Below, piece by piece: positions 1 through 14,619 of a stretch of 64,000 nt of DNA. Within the stretch, counting starts at the first letter, position 1. Every line of letters starts with the position of its first letter. A program made the position numbers and the translations under genes. The stretch is from the NCBI GenBank assembly GCA_963920705.1, contig OY987226.1, positions 20,121,600 through 20,185,599 on the forward strand. The letters run 5' to 3'. This DNA is from Odiellus spinosus (lineage: Eukaryota > Arthropoda > Arachnida > Opiliones > Phalangiidae). Under the pieces are notes generated by a model. The model had not been told where the DNA came from and ran no database searches. It worked only from the letters and a program-made list of their open reading frames with translations.

Positions 1-370
1 AGTTAGCTTTTCTCTGAGACCTCTTAAGTATTAACCGATTGCACAATTAGAAAGTAGACATTCCCTAGATTATTCTGAAATAATAAAATCTTGCCTCGCC
101 ACTCCAAAAAGATACTTCGCCACTAATAGAAATCAAGCAAAATTGACCCATATCTTAAAATGGACCTAGCTCTTCTCTACAATCTCCTAGGCATAAACCG
201 ATTTTTACCATTAGAAAGTAAACATTCCCTACTAAATTATGTTAAGATCATAAAATTATGTTTCGCCACTCGATAGAAATCGAGCAAAAAAAAAAAAAAA
301 AAAAAAAAATGAAAATGGCCATAACCTTTCTCTGCAACCTCCTAGCTTTGCATAAACCAATTGCAGGCAA
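1..370. repeat. Tandem dispersed repeat, about 2.5 units of ~155-170 bp
   Basis: The words ATTAGAAAGTAGACATTCCCTA, CGCCACT..ATAGAAATC.AGCAAA and TTCTCTACAATCTCCTAGGCATAAACC recur at about 30, 120-200, 210-290 and 320-360, giving successive diverged units. A poly-A run of about 24 breaks the last one. A related two-unit block is at 38130-38385. There is no coding evidence; the short frame here begins with ATG but is only a low-complexity translation of the repeat. Confidence 0.55.
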
Positions 371-804
371 TACGTCTATTCCAAAGAAACTTCCCTTTTT
401 CAATAGAAAGAAAAGTTTTTACACTCAAAACACCAAGATACTAAGTAAATGCATATCAAATTTACTTCATAAAATTTGCGCAAAACGGCTAATTTTAGTT
501 ACTTTTCATTTACTTTTTCAAAGTATTAGTTTACTATTTTCACCAAAATTAAGGCAGACTTTGAGTATCACCCCTGCAGTTTTGAAGTCAACTATTCTGC
601 CGATATTTAACATTGTGGAATCAATATTCCATAACCAGAGTAATACGTTTTCCATTTGAAAGATTTTTGGTCAAGCGAAATATGATTTTTAACATTAGTT
701 TGTCCAAATGCATGCGCGTACCATAGAGACATTTTACAATGTACCGATCAGTATGGGACGAGATTTTTTTGCTGTTAAAGTTGACTCTCTTCGTTTCTTT
801 TTGA

Positions 805-3281
<2,477 letters not shown>

Positions 3282-4740
3282 ACAACAATTCCACCCTTCC
3301 ACCCCCTTCCTGCTCCGGCGCCCCGAAAGAATTTCGATATATCATCTCTCAACCGATAGTAGTTAATTCCCACCCCCCTATTTCCTCGTTAGAGATTATT
3401 ATAACAAATTATTAATATAACAAAAGGAGAAACAAACTTTGAAACGGCGGCTCGCTCCACTTTTTAAAAAAGATGTTCTCAAATATTTCAAATTTTAATT
3501 AATATATTTTTTTAGCGTATTATAATTATTATTATTAATTGGTTTTTCCGAGATAGTATTATAATATTTTAAAGCTTCTGATTGATTAAAATCATCGACC
3601 AATCATCATTGGTCGTCGAACGTCCGGAGTTTAAATTTTACCAATGTTTCAAAGTTCAATTCAATCGTTTTTAAATTTAATGCTAAAATAGTTTAAACGA
3701 CGATGACTCAGTCGACCTTACTCGGTCGTGGTCTACAGGCAGCCAAGTGGTGTTTAATGGTTAACAAAACATTTTTGGAGATAAAATTCTTAAATCCTTT
3801 TAATTAAAATTAAATTTCAGTTTACTAAAAGTTGAGTTTGCGCGAAATTGTAAATAATCGTCTTTTCGTTTGTATATAATAATAATAATATCAATAATAA
3901 TTATGGCACCCCCTCGTTAGCGACGTTTCAATTTACACTTAAATACAAAATTTAAAAAAATGACGAACGCTTTTAATTTTTATAAGAAATTATTTTTCAA
4001 ATTTAGGAAAAAACTTAGACTTTTAAAATATTTAAATTAAATTTAATTATTCAAAGTTTTTTAAAAATGACGAAATAAGAACTGAATTTTTCCGAATAGT
4101 TATCGGCTCAGGAGAAAATGTTTGAATTTTTATCGCTATTCTTCTTTCTATATAGAATTTAATGGTAAATTAATTTTCATTGTGGCATAATTAATTCTAA
4201 CATTCCCGCCATCGAAAATTAATGAATTCTTGAAGCGAGTAATTAAATTTAATTTTTTAGGCATTTAAAGCTTTGAAAACGCGCGTTACCAGAAAAAAAA
4301 AAAAAAGCAACCAATCCATTAGCTGTGATAATTTATGGGTTTGCATTTTTATTTTTAACTAAAGCGCGAGCGTTTAACATTTTATTCTTTTTTCGGGGGT
4401 TGCGGCTCTTCTACCTTTTCTCTTAGTTGCCTCCCATTAATGAGTTAACGACGAAATAGGCTTTGACGAGTGGTTGCAATAAATACTCGTTAGTTAGCTT
4501 ACAGTATTTTGAGATTTTTTTAAAGCTACAGTAAAAACAAAACCCGTTATAACGAAATATCACTTATAACTTAATATTTTGTTATATTCAGTTAGATATA
4601 TACCTAATTTTAGGGGACGAACTTTAGTTATAACAAAGTTTTCTAGTTCTTGAGTTTTTTATTTTAAACTGATCTTTTTTAAAACAAACGAAAATTTTCA
4701 GATATAGAATTAGCGGACGAAGTTTAAGAAAAGTTAGCTT
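3282..4740. other. WDR47 3' flank / probable 3' UTR, AT-rich
   Basis: This is very AT-rich sequence with no gene. A canonical AATAAA lies at 4478-4483, 1.2 kb after the WDR47 stop, and could mark the transcript end, but nothing in the sequence proves it. Confidence 0.4.
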
Positions 4741-4743
4741 TTT

Positions 4744-5156
4744 CGTTATAGCCAGAGATCTTACAATGCTGCGCTGTAGAGATATGCCTCTTCCCAAATC
4801 CTCTGTTTCGTCTGCAAACTGCGGGTTGATTGTAGCGCCATCTCGAGTCGTGGAGATAATACAGCACATCCCTCTTTCCAACTCGAGACAAATGGATATA
4901 ATTTGATAAAATAATTATATGACGTGTTCCGAGTATATTCGAAAAAGGCGCGAATTTGAAATCTCGTAAGCCTTGAAAAACATGCATTTGTAGCCCATTA
5001 CCCATTTTGGTAATAATTGGGCCAGAGTTATAGAACTTTTATATGGATTATCCCCGTCTCGAGGATGGCGCCACCAGTCTATAGAAGTCACTTTTCCCCC
5101 AAAGAGGCTCGGGCGTATCTCTACAGCACAGCGTTGCAAGATCTCTGGCTATAATC
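4744..5156. repeat. Foldback element, ~410 bp
   Basis: The ends GTTATAGCCAGAGATCTTAC and AAGATCTCTGGCTATAAT are inverted copies. The symmetry continues inward through GCTGCGCTGTAGAGATATG against TATCTCTACAGCACAGCG, and TAGCGCCATCTCGAG against CTCGAGGATGGCGCCA. Translations of this segment are products of the palindrome and not genes. Confidence 0.75.
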
Positions 5157-6639
5157 AGCAACCTAAACCAAATAATTAGTTTGCTGCAAAGACGAGGATT
5201 AGAAACTATAAAGAAATTTGACATAAACAAAGGTGTTATTTTTTCCCCCATAATTTTTTTATAACGAGGTTTTACTAAATTTTTGGGGTTTCAAGGTTAA
5301 CTTCCTAGATTTAAAATTTTTTTTGGGAAAAGTGTACTGGTTTTGGTCAATGTCTGACACCTTTGGCTTTGTTCCACGCGGTGGTGGCTTTGTTGCAGGC
5401 AATATGATCTGGTACTTAATGTCCATTAGCGTTTATTTTTTTCCAGTTATATTCTTAAATAGTTTAGTTTTGGATTCGTTTTTTAAAAAGCGGAAACGTC
5501 GTATCGTAGATACAAAATGATTTAGTCGTACGATTGAATAATGGAGTATCAAGGCTTCGAGGAAATGTTATTTTTAATTATCAATTTTTGTGCCAAAAGA
5601 TGTATACAACCTTCGAGCCCCCGAGTAAATAATATAGTTATCCCCGCAACACCCCCTCGTCCTCCCAGCATTTTTAATTAGGTCGTAAATGATGGACCTA
5701 ATACAAATTTCTCGAAAGAAAGAAATTATAAAGTTAAAGGGAAAAAATCCGATTTATTAAATGTACAGAAAAGCGGCCACGTTTTTAAATGCGCTACTTT
5801 TTATTTTTCTCTTTAGTTAGTCTCGTTTTTTATTATTGTAAAATGTTAATAAAATCTACGACGTAATATTTTTAGTTGACTAAACGTTTCAATAATATAT
5901 TTTACATTTTCAGAATTCCAATCATTTTTCGCGATAGTTGACTTTTCTAAGATTCAAACTAGTCTATACTTCTAAAAAGTATTGTAAATTGCATCAAGCG
6001 TCCTGAAAAATGAACCATATATGGGGCAAAGACACGTAACGCCAGGATACGTACATGGACTCGGATACCAGCGGCTCCCAGCAAGTCCGGGGCGCAAAAT
6101 CACCTTGCGAAAGTGTGCACGAAACTCATGATCGAATGTTCCAGGATTTTGGAGTAAAGTGGAAGGACTTCAACCAAAGGGGACGGCTCGATCTCTAGGC
6201 TTTGTTTTTTGCTATATGGATTTCAACCTTCTATGACTTTTATTACCTTGGCTTTCAGTGTGACGTGACGCGACGTCACCCACGCTATTTCCTATAATAA
6301 AAAGGTTGCCGCCAAAATGGCCGCCATGGTCAATGCTATGGAGCGACACTACTCTATTGTTCTCATTGTGTTTTCTGTATATGGATTTTTGCTTTTTTGA
6401 TCTCGGTTTATTTTCTTCTTCTCCCTACTTCTCTCCTTTCCTATCCTCATGTCAGAATTCTCACTTGTCCCTTGTCCCCCCCCCCCCCCTGCCACGAGTG
6501 AATGTCTCTGGATTTGGACATAAAGACTCCGATTGGCATCAGTTGGGGAAATTAAAGACCAATTGTGGCTAAAATGAGAAGAATCGTAGCCTAAATCATT
6601 AGCGCTACTATCCCTTCGAGTATCTTTTATAACCATGAA
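5157..6639. other. Intergenic, no gene seen
   Basis: AT-rich sequence with a C homopolymer of about 15 near 6477-6489. Short open frames have no family resemblance. Confidence 0.5.
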
Positions 6640-6968
6640 CAGAAGCCGATGAAACCCTCCTTTGAAGTCTATTACTCCCGGGTCTTATCTACTCCTCTCT
6701 GTATGGGTTAGTTTCAAAAAGCGCGATTCGTACGCCTCCTAACGGTAGATATTTTCGGAGCGGGAGTTCGTCGAGCAAATATCTCTAGCAGCCTTGGAGT
6801 TCGTCAAAAAACGTCGTCGTTTGTGGAGAGAGAGAATTTCCAATTATCCGTAGACAGGGGGTATGAGGACCCCTCCGATCTCGTATTGTGAATTTTTCCC
6901 ATGCAGAGAGGAGCGCTATATGGAACATTAGAGTAGTAGACTTCAAAGGAGGGTTTCATCTACTTCTG
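6640..6968. mobile_element. MITE-type element, copy 1 of a two-copy family
   Basis: It begins CAGAAGCCGATGAAACCCTC and ends with the near inverted copy GGGTTTCATCTACTTCTG, giving terminal repeats of about 30 bp (reading on through CTTTGAAGTCTA). The interior has no long ORF. The reverse complement of almost the whole element recurs at 30983-31421. No clear target duplication is visible for this copy. Confidence 0.75.
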
Positions 6969-7415
6969 CCTTGAATGATGCGAGATTGGCGTTGCAAATT
7001 CGTCAGTCGCAAAAAATACAAACTCATCTATGCTGGCGAAGTGGAACCTCAATCCTCTAAACAAAAACTTTTTTGAAACCGGAATATATTAGCGTAATTA
7101 GTTTGGTGGGGGATTTGGTCGCTAGTGTCGAAAACAAATCTAAAAATCTATTTTTAAAGTTTACGAATAATCTAGTAACGCGATATCCATCCAGTATCTG
7201 GTTATAACCGAATTCGATCGTCAGTCGAAGCACGATAAATAAGGAGGGCGACAAGAGGCCGGCTGGACTACCGCCGCCACTTAATTAACGCCTTATAATC
7301 CTATTACCCCAATTAAAGGAATAGTTTAAGCGAAACTTTAAAACAATAAAATGAATAACATAAAAGCGGCGAAGAATTTCCAATATTGAAAGTTCTTTTT
7401 TTTATTGATTATACC

Positions 7416-7778
7416 AAAAGTCTATCACTTTATTCCACAAAAGTAAACAACGCCCCTTAGCTTAATACTATCAACAAAGGGCCAGGTAACATACTAGCCT
7501 ATTACATGAAACTAGCCAAAAAGGTCATCACCCCTGTCTGGCTCCAGTGATTTGGACTCTTCCTCGATATTTTGAGGCGAGAGAGGGACGGAATTTGTCT
7601 ATATTGTCTACCCTCCCGACTCAGAAATTTCTCCAAAAAGTGGTGCTTCCTATTTTACTAATACATCAACTCTAGCGGCCGCTAGAGTGTCTCGAATCAG
7701 AATCTGCCGGTACATTTACCTGGCCCTTTGCTGATACGGGGTGTTGTTTACTTTTACGGAATAAAGTGATAGACTTTT
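7416..7778. mobile_element. Foldback MITE with perfect 9-bp target duplication
   Basis: The element starts AAAAGTCTATCACTTTATTC and ends with its inverse GAATAAAGTGATAGACTTTT. The arms extend about 75 bp, through AAAGTAAACAAC and AAAGGGCCAGGTAA, with a 15-base gap in one arm. It is flanked on both sides by GATTATACC (7407-7415 and 7779-7787). A 9-bp duplication is compatible with several DNA-transposon superfamilies (8-9 bp for Mutator-like and hAT). No coding capacity. Confidence 0.88.
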
Positions 7779-7959
7779 GATTATACCAAGAGCCGCTGAA
7801 TTTTCCTAAGGAGTCTCGTTTTTTTAGGCAAACTTGCGAGCAAAAAATGTTTTTGACAATCTAAGAAGAGAGCGACCGTGCTCACGGCTCTGAAAATATT
7901 TACGGGGCTTTCAACGAACTGAAGACCGTGTCAAGCCATAAAAATAAACCATAGATTTA

Positions 7960-8075
7960 TCCCCATGACGCACTATTTCAAACTGTTTCCGAAGCAGTTT
8001 CGAACAATCGATTCACACGATTGCAAAGAAATGTTTTGAAACTACGATGTCTAGTATGAAGGCAGCTATAGTGTG
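7960..8075. repeat. Fragment of repeat family E
   Basis: CGAAGCAGTTTCG, an AATCGATTC box and TAGTATGAAGGCAGCTA match the inner and terminal words of the complete copies at 23278-23529 and 24931-25218. It is truncated and diverged. Confidence 0.45.
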
Positions 8076-8880
8076 TCACGAACGTAACTAAAAAGGTTTG
8101 CTTTGCTATTACGTACTTGGAATAAGATCGTATACGCTTCTGATTGTAGTATTTTATTTACAGGCGGCTCTTGATGGAATCGAGTTGATCGCGAATCTCT
8201 AAATTAAGCGTGTTGATAAAAGTCGTCGCTATAGCTCGTATTATACTATTCCTTTAAACGGCGTATGATTTAACTAAAATTCCGATCTTTAATCTATCTG
8301 CTAAATATATATTTTGAAAGACATCGCGGTTAATACCCGAGTCGGATCCAATTTCGCCGCCGCCACTGATAAAATCCGAGGAATATTTGCGCGCCGTGTT
8401 CGCATTTCACCTAATTTCATCACCTCCGATTTTGTATAGTTTCTCATTTTCCCCAAACTTATCTTTCTGACAACTATTCCAATTCGCCCGGAACCTAAAC
8501 CAAGAATTCGGTTGAAAACTTGCCATTTCTTTAAGGATATTAGGGTCTGAAAAGCCGTTAATAACCGTTATGGAAAGGAGGTCAGATCCAGAAATGAATT
8601 GTTAAGATCCAATTTGTTAAAACAAGTAATTTTTTATCTTAAGAAGTTAATTTGAATATTCAAAATGGGTTCAAAGTCTCTAGTGTGGACGTATATATAG
8701 AGTTATTTTGGACTTAAAAACTCAGCAAAGGTTTCACGATAATTTACAATTATCAAAGTCACGAACTATACTCGCTAAGCCTAAATCCACCGAGAAGAGT
8801 TTTGAGACTGAAAACAGAAAAAGTAATAGGTCTATTTCGTAAAAAAATGGCGACTTCTGATAAAAGGTTCTGGACAATTA

Positions 8881-9290
8881 GGCGCATGTATAAATGAGAC
8901 CCGTCCTTTAGTTAGGCGTATGTATAAATGAGACCTGTCTTTTAGCTAGACGTAGGTGTAAATGAGACTCGTCCTTTAGCTAGGCATAGATGTAAATGAG
9001 ACTCGTCCTTTTAACAAGGAGTAGGTATGAATGGGACTCGTCCTTTAGCTAGACGTAGCTATGAATGAGACTCGTCCTTTAGCTAGGCGTAGCTATGAAT
9101 GTCACTCGTCCTTTAGCTAGGCGTAGCTATGAATGTCACTCGTCCTTTAGCTAGGCGTAGGTATGAGACTCGTCCTTTAGCTAGGCGTAGGTATGAGACT
9201 CGTCCTTTAGCTAGGCGTAGGTATGAGACTCGTCCTTTAGCTAGGCGTAGTTATGAGACTAGTCTTTTAGCTCTGTTTAGGTATAAAGGA
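8881..9290. repeat. Minisatellite: eight ~34-bp units followed by four 30-bp units
   Basis: Units start at 8881, 8915, 8949, 8983, 9017, 9052, 9086 and 9120 (34 bp, one of 35), then at 9154, 9184, 9214 and 9244 (30 bp), with a decayed partial unit after 9273. Common core: GACTCGTCCTTTAGCTAGGC. The later units lack four bases (an AATG-like step), so the period changes abruptly within one array. The 30-bp part is a multiple of three and therefore gives a spurious repetitive peptide. Confidence 0.93.
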
Positions 9291-10323
9291 GACTTGTCCA
9301 ATTTAACATATCCTCGTAATCTAACCCAACCCTAGCAAATTAATTATTCGGCAATGCTTTATTTCCCGATTGAACCGCGAACGATATATATACGAATAAT
9401 TTAATTCGAATAGCGGTCGTCCGCCAAGACGAGGGAAAGGCGGTCGAACAATTTCGAGGTAAATAACGCGTGAACTTGCCTCGGGCCAATGACCTTTCGA
9501 GCGAAGATATATAACCCTCCCAAAAAATTCAGTCTTGTTTTTTGTTTTTTTAAACTTAAAAAAAATGAGGGTAGAACTTTAAAATGTCGTTGAAGCGTAT
9601 TCTTCCATTCATTATCGTCACGTTCCTTAGAGTCGTGTAGGTTTGAACGATGATATAAAGTTACGCAATGAATGGTAAGTAGGCCTATATAGCTAAGGCG
9701 TATAGGTCTGGCGTTGCGCGCCAAAGAATAAAAAGCCCCGTTACGCGCAATGGAATTTAATTCTACCATTATAGAACAATTTGATTGAAATTCGCGGACG
9801 AGTTGACGATAGTCGAGTGACTCGCGTTTAATCGCATATAAACGATAATAACTAACCCATTTAGTTTACTATAAACTTGTCTATAAATCTCTAAGCGACG
9901 TATAAATCCGTTACCAAGAACATATTAGCATCTCGAGAACAGGTGACAGCTTCCCATATCTATACTCAACCCGCTGTTGTTCCCGTTCATTCTATAATAG
10001 AAATATGAATTTATATCTGGAAATGTCATCGTTAATTTATTCGCTCTTCGTAGGCTCATTAACAATTATCATACGCGGCTGGTTTGTTTTTAATCTTTGC
10101 AGCATTATTTCGAAATCTTAAGTTTGTCTCCGTCTTAAATATGTTATTTTTCTTTATTTCGTTAATTCAATATTACGAAACTGCTTTCAAAGGGATAATG
10201 AAGACGTATATACTGGTGCTCCCTCGTCTCAATCCTGGCACCCGAGACGAGGTGGAATTAAGGGAAGGTAATATTATACGGTGGAACCTAAAGCTTTGCC
10301 CGTCCTTCTAAGACGCTAGCCTA
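9291..10323. other. Intergenic, no gene seen
   Basis: AT-rich with no convincing exon. Open frames on both strands lack codon structure or any recognisable domain. Confidence 0.5.
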
Positions 10324-10443
10324 ATACCCCTTCAGAAGTTCAGATGAGCCGAAATTAGGTTTACATAGCCTTCTCAGTTCAATAAACCTCGGTTAAATCT
10401 CATTATACAGTTTCGGTTTATTATGCCTCGTCTGAAGAGGGGA
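10324..10443. mobile_element. Short foldback element, family D
   Basis: ATACCCCTTCAG at the left and CTGAAGAGGGG at the right are inverted copies. The interior words CCTTCTCAGTTCAATAAACCTC and GGTTAA recur in the copy at 35985-36302. About 120 bp and non-coding. Confidence 0.65.
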
Positions 10444-11467
10444 TCTGAATTCATGGTATAGCTTCCTGATTAGTACCACGCCCCCTGATAATACGTAGTT
10501 TTGATAAAGGTGATATTGTCGGTCCTCCAGTGTTGCCAGTATCTTTGCGAGTGAAGCGAGAAGTTGAGAGAAAGGCAAGTGCCGTGGTTATTGTGAAGTT
10601 ATTTTGAAGTGGATGGGCAGAATAAGTTGGCCAAGGCTAAACCATAGGGGGTCAGTTACACCTGCAGGTTTAGCGGTCGAGGGTGCTTAAGCCCACTTTG
10701 CCCCCCCCCCCTCCGCTTCTGACGCCCCTCTCAGGCGCTTCCGATTGGAATTTGGAACTGATCCGTGTAGAGTTTTTAACAACACTGCAATGAAGGCGAA
10801 ACTATAGAAAGAGGGGTAGAATATTATCTATGCCTTTTTGTAAGCTTAATCGAGCCTCGGCATGGAATTCCGAGGAGCGCCGATATCTGTGTATATTGCA
10901 AAATGTTTAAATATTAGTAGGGTTTATTTATTCTTTGGCATCCAAATATTTACGCGAAAACGAGAAAGGCTTTACGGCAAATATGCGCTAATTAACGAGT
11001 CGAAAAAAAAAGCCAATATATAATTGGCTCGCGGCGTCGGCGGAAGAAATTCTTCGAATAACTATTTAAACGTGATGACCTCGAATTATATGCGAACGAA
11101 CAACGCTCCAAACCTATTTAATAATAACAATTTTCCTCGATTTCGGCATTTAGCGGTTTACTAAGTAACTATTGGTTTCATCCTTATATTCGAGACTTAT
11201 TCATCCGCGACTGAGCTTCCAATTGAAACAATTCGTTCTGGGATTTGGTTAAGCGAATTAAATTAATGGCAGTGTATGTTTAGAGTTGGTTGGAATCTAA
11301 TCTCATTCCTTATACCAATGGTTTAATACTTAAAGCACAATCTTATTAGGCTTAGAAATAGATAAATATTTTTTCCTGAATATCTTTTTAAAATTATTTT
11401 AAAATGCATGCTCGGAGGGGCACCAGGGGGCAATGCCCCAGTTTGCGCCTTTACACCTCATTTTCAT
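10444..11467. other. Intergenic, no gene seen
   Basis: AT-rich sequence with a C-rich patch at about 10700. No exon, RNA gene or repeat was recognised. Confidence 0.45.
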
Positions 11468-11725
11468 GGGGATTCGAAACTTTTGTTTAGAATTCAAAGT
11501 TTTTGTTGGGATTGCAGGATTTTTGTTGGGACTCCAAGATTTTGTTGGGAACTCGAAAGAGTTTTTGTTGAGAATTCGAAAGAGTTTTTGTTGAGAATTC
11601 GAAAGAGTTTTTGTTGGGAATTCGAAAGAGTTTTTGTTGGGAATTCGAAAGATTTTTGTTGGGAACTCGGGAAAAAATTGTTGGGATTTCAAAATTTTGT
11701 TGGGGTCTCGAAGATTTTGTTGGAA
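11468..11725. repeat. 24-bp minisatellite
   Basis: The unit GAATTCGAAAGAGTTTTTGT plus a few bases is repeated about four times almost exactly around 11545-11665, with degenerate copies on both sides (GATTCGAAACTTTTGTTTAG, CTCCAAGATTTTGTTGGG). A 24-base period keeps all frames open, which explains overlapping ORFs of about 100 codons on both strands. Confidence 0.88.
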
Positions 11726-13766
11726 AAAGTAACGTTTTCGTCGTAACTATAGAAATTTACCTTGGTTTTGACTGAAAAGTTGATTTTTTGGCCAAATAAA
11801 TCTTGATTGAAAACGCGCCTTCTCTGTCTCTTGAAGCTTGTAAACGTGTGTTAAATGAAAAGCTTTATTTAAGTTTTCACCCAAAAGCTCGATTCTTGCC
11901 AACCAAAATTTTGAATGAAAACTCGGGTGAGGGAAAATCTTTTATCAATCCGTATAGTCAACGCCGCGAAATGAAGCTGAATTATTATTTTAGAGATGGG
12001 GAGAAGGAAAGACATTTTTTTAGCGGTTTCCGCGTTTTTCCATCTCGTATAAATCTATCAAATGAAATTCGTATTTTTAGGTCGTTTCTCTCAATTTTTC
12101 TTGGCTCTGAATAAAAAAATTTGGCTGCCGTGTCGGCGTCGGATAAAAATGGCGAATAGTCAAACTGATTGAAACGTGACTCATTTTTGTTGGCGTCCTA
12201 ACGTCATAAAGGTCGCCCTCCGACGCAGCCACAAATAACTCGCTCTTAAAAAAAGATATTACGAAGTATTTTGTTTCAAAGGATAGAACCTATAATTTTG
12301 CCGAGTATTTTAACGATGACCTCGAGGTCATTTGAAAACTTAACGCATAATCGTTGTCGTCGTGTCTTTCTCGATGCGGCCCGACGGTTGAAATACTTTG
12401 ACCTTTGACCGCTAGAAAGCGACAGCGAGTTATTTAAGTTGAAAGCTCTCTTAATTTGTATTTGAACTATAAAGTCTCGGGCATCCGGTCACCCCTCTGA
12501 GGCGCCGCGCCTGCTTCTCCCCCAATTGTCCGCTCGCTTTCTGAGTTAAAGGCTCGTTTAAAGGGATAATTGAGACGAGAGAAAATGGGCGATGAAGGTT
12601 TATCGTTAATGTAAGATTAATTAAATTGGTCACGATTTGAGCAATTTCGCTCGCTCCTAACGCCATTTACGCGCTGATATAAACACGAATTAAAGTATCG
12701 AAACCACGATATTTTTCGCGCGCTTTCGTAAAAGCATATTTGAGATCGGAAATTCGCGCGCTTTTCTCGAAAGATAGGCCTAGTTTCCATTCCGGCGGGA
12801 ACTGTAAATTGGCCACTCCCCTTTTTTGGAAATTCAAATTTAGGCCTAATTGAAAATGTGGGCCTAAAACGCTAGTTTCAAATCCTATTTCCGAGAAAAT
12901 AGTTGAATATTTTTTAGTGAACACAATTTCAATAGGTTTGGACGAAACTTATTTAAACAGCTCACGAGATTTGTGATTAGCCCCGGATTTTTAATCATCA
13001 AGTTGGGATTATATTTTCTTGGTACAGATACCTACATTCTGATCTCAGCGATTCATTCCTTCGAAAATAGAGTTAGGATTAGCGGTTGCTCAAATGCGTT
13101 AATTAAGCGCTAAATAACGAGAACGCTTTGAAGTTTTTACATTTTAACATTCCTAGTCTTTATTATCTCTTTAAGAGTCCCATTTGAAAGCAAAAAATTA
13201 TATAGACTCACCATAAAGGGGGAACTATGTCTAAGTTTTGTCGGCTGATGAAAACTGCGCCTAATTTCCTATTTAGAAAACGCGATGTCTATTGTCTTCC
13301 GATCCCCCTCCCAGTAATTTCGATATAAATTCCATAAGAATGATTCACGATTCTTTCTTGGAGCTTCGCGGCGAGATTAACCCTCATTCTATTCGTCAGT
13401 TTCAATCTAAGCGCCTATCTAGCTTATCTCTGTATCTGTCTCTCGCTATTAAAGAGATACCAGGGATTGAAGAGTCCATCTAGCTTCGTATTCGCTACGA
13501 TTTCAAGCGCGAAAATAATATTAATATCCTACGAATATTTTTATATTTCTCAATCAATTTATTTTTTCTAATTCTATTTTATTCGGCGTCGTCTCTCGAA
13601 CTCTATAGGCCCCGTGAATAATTTTTACATCGAGGGAAGATGGAAAAGAAATTGAAGTAATTTAAAGGAACTCGAGCTAAAGAGGCGGACTCGAGTTTGA
13701 AAAACGTCACTTAAAGGGACTATTTTCGATTTTTAAAGCCCCTTTAAAGTCGACTTATTTTCTAGA
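11726..13766. other. Intergenic, no gene seen
   Basis: Several short open frames on both strands show no conserved domain and no splice context. A short inverted pair (GGCTGCCGTGTCGGCGTCGG at about 12123 and CTCCGACGCAGCCA at about 12217) suggests a small decayed foldback element. Confidence 0.45.
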
Positions 13767-13891
13767 TTAGCAGACGACGTTGACTATAACAAACTGTACA
13801 GTCAAAGCTAGACTGCACGTGCGTAAATCGAGCCCGGGTTTCAAACAGTTACAGCTCGAGTTACAGTCACGTCGCAACAGGGTCTGCTAAA
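13767..13891. repeat. Short foldback element
   Basis: TTAGCAGACGACGTTGACT at the left faces GTCACGTCGCAACAGGGTCTGCTAA at the right (allowing a short gap). It abuts the larger palindrome that starts at about 13920. The end word TTAGCAGACGAC also ends the palindrome at 39361-39441. Confidence 0.6.
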
Positions 13892-13919
13892 CCTGTCCCT
13901 TTACTAACCTTTCATTGAT

Positions 13920-14616
13920 TAGAGTCTATAGGTAGGTTGCATGAGGTAGGGTCTTGCTTTCCCCCTGTTGAAGAAAAGGGGGTGAATGTTTTTTACTCGC
14001 TAGATGTCTCGGACTTCCGGAAGTTACGCGTGGTTGTCGGCCATCACGGCGACTGACGCTATTAACGAGTTAAAGGATTCAAGGAATTTCTCGCCCATAA
14101 AATCGCTAATACTAAAATATTTTGTGAGTGTTATGCCGATGGACTTTCTATAATTGAAAAAAATTGATAATTGAAGGATATGTTACACGCTTAGCCCATG
14201 AAATTTTAATTAAAAGTGATTTGCGTGAAGTTTAGTTTGTTTTGGCCAAGGCTTAGACGCTTTAACGTTAGAAATTAGAAGTGTAGAAGTTAGAACTGTA
14301 AGGATCAGTACCTGAACATAATAATATCTTCTTCAAATATCTATTTTTCTCTACTATAGAAAGTCCATCAACATAGCCCTCACAAAATATTTTACTTTTA
14401 GAGATTTTAGGAGGCATTTTGGCGTCTAAACTGGCGAATACTTATAAGCATGCTATAACTCGATAAAAATAAAGCGTCAGACTCAGTCGCCGTGATGGCC
14501 GACAACTATGCGGAACTTTCGGAAGTCAGAGACATCTAACGGAAAAAAGAAATTCACCCCCATTTCTTCCACAGGGGGAAAGCAAGACCCTACCTCATGC
14601 AACCTACCTATAGTCT
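13920..14616. mobile_element. Foldback element, ~700 bp
   Basis: AGTCTATAGGTAGGTTGCAT / GAGGTAGGGTCTTGCTTTCC at the left is inverted at the right as GGAAAGCAAGACCCTACCTC / ATGCAACCTACCTATAGTC. The arms continue inward through the ACTTCCGGAAGT-like region, GTCGGCCATCACGGCGACTG, AAAATATTTTGTGAG and GGACTTTCTATA. They are about 240 bp long and enclose a loop of about 190 bp. Confidence 0.85.
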
Positions 14617-14619
14617 TAA

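Noticed and set aside
8881-9290. CRISPR-like direct repeat array
   Set aside because: Units abut with no unique spacers and the DNA is eukaryotic; it is a minisatellite.
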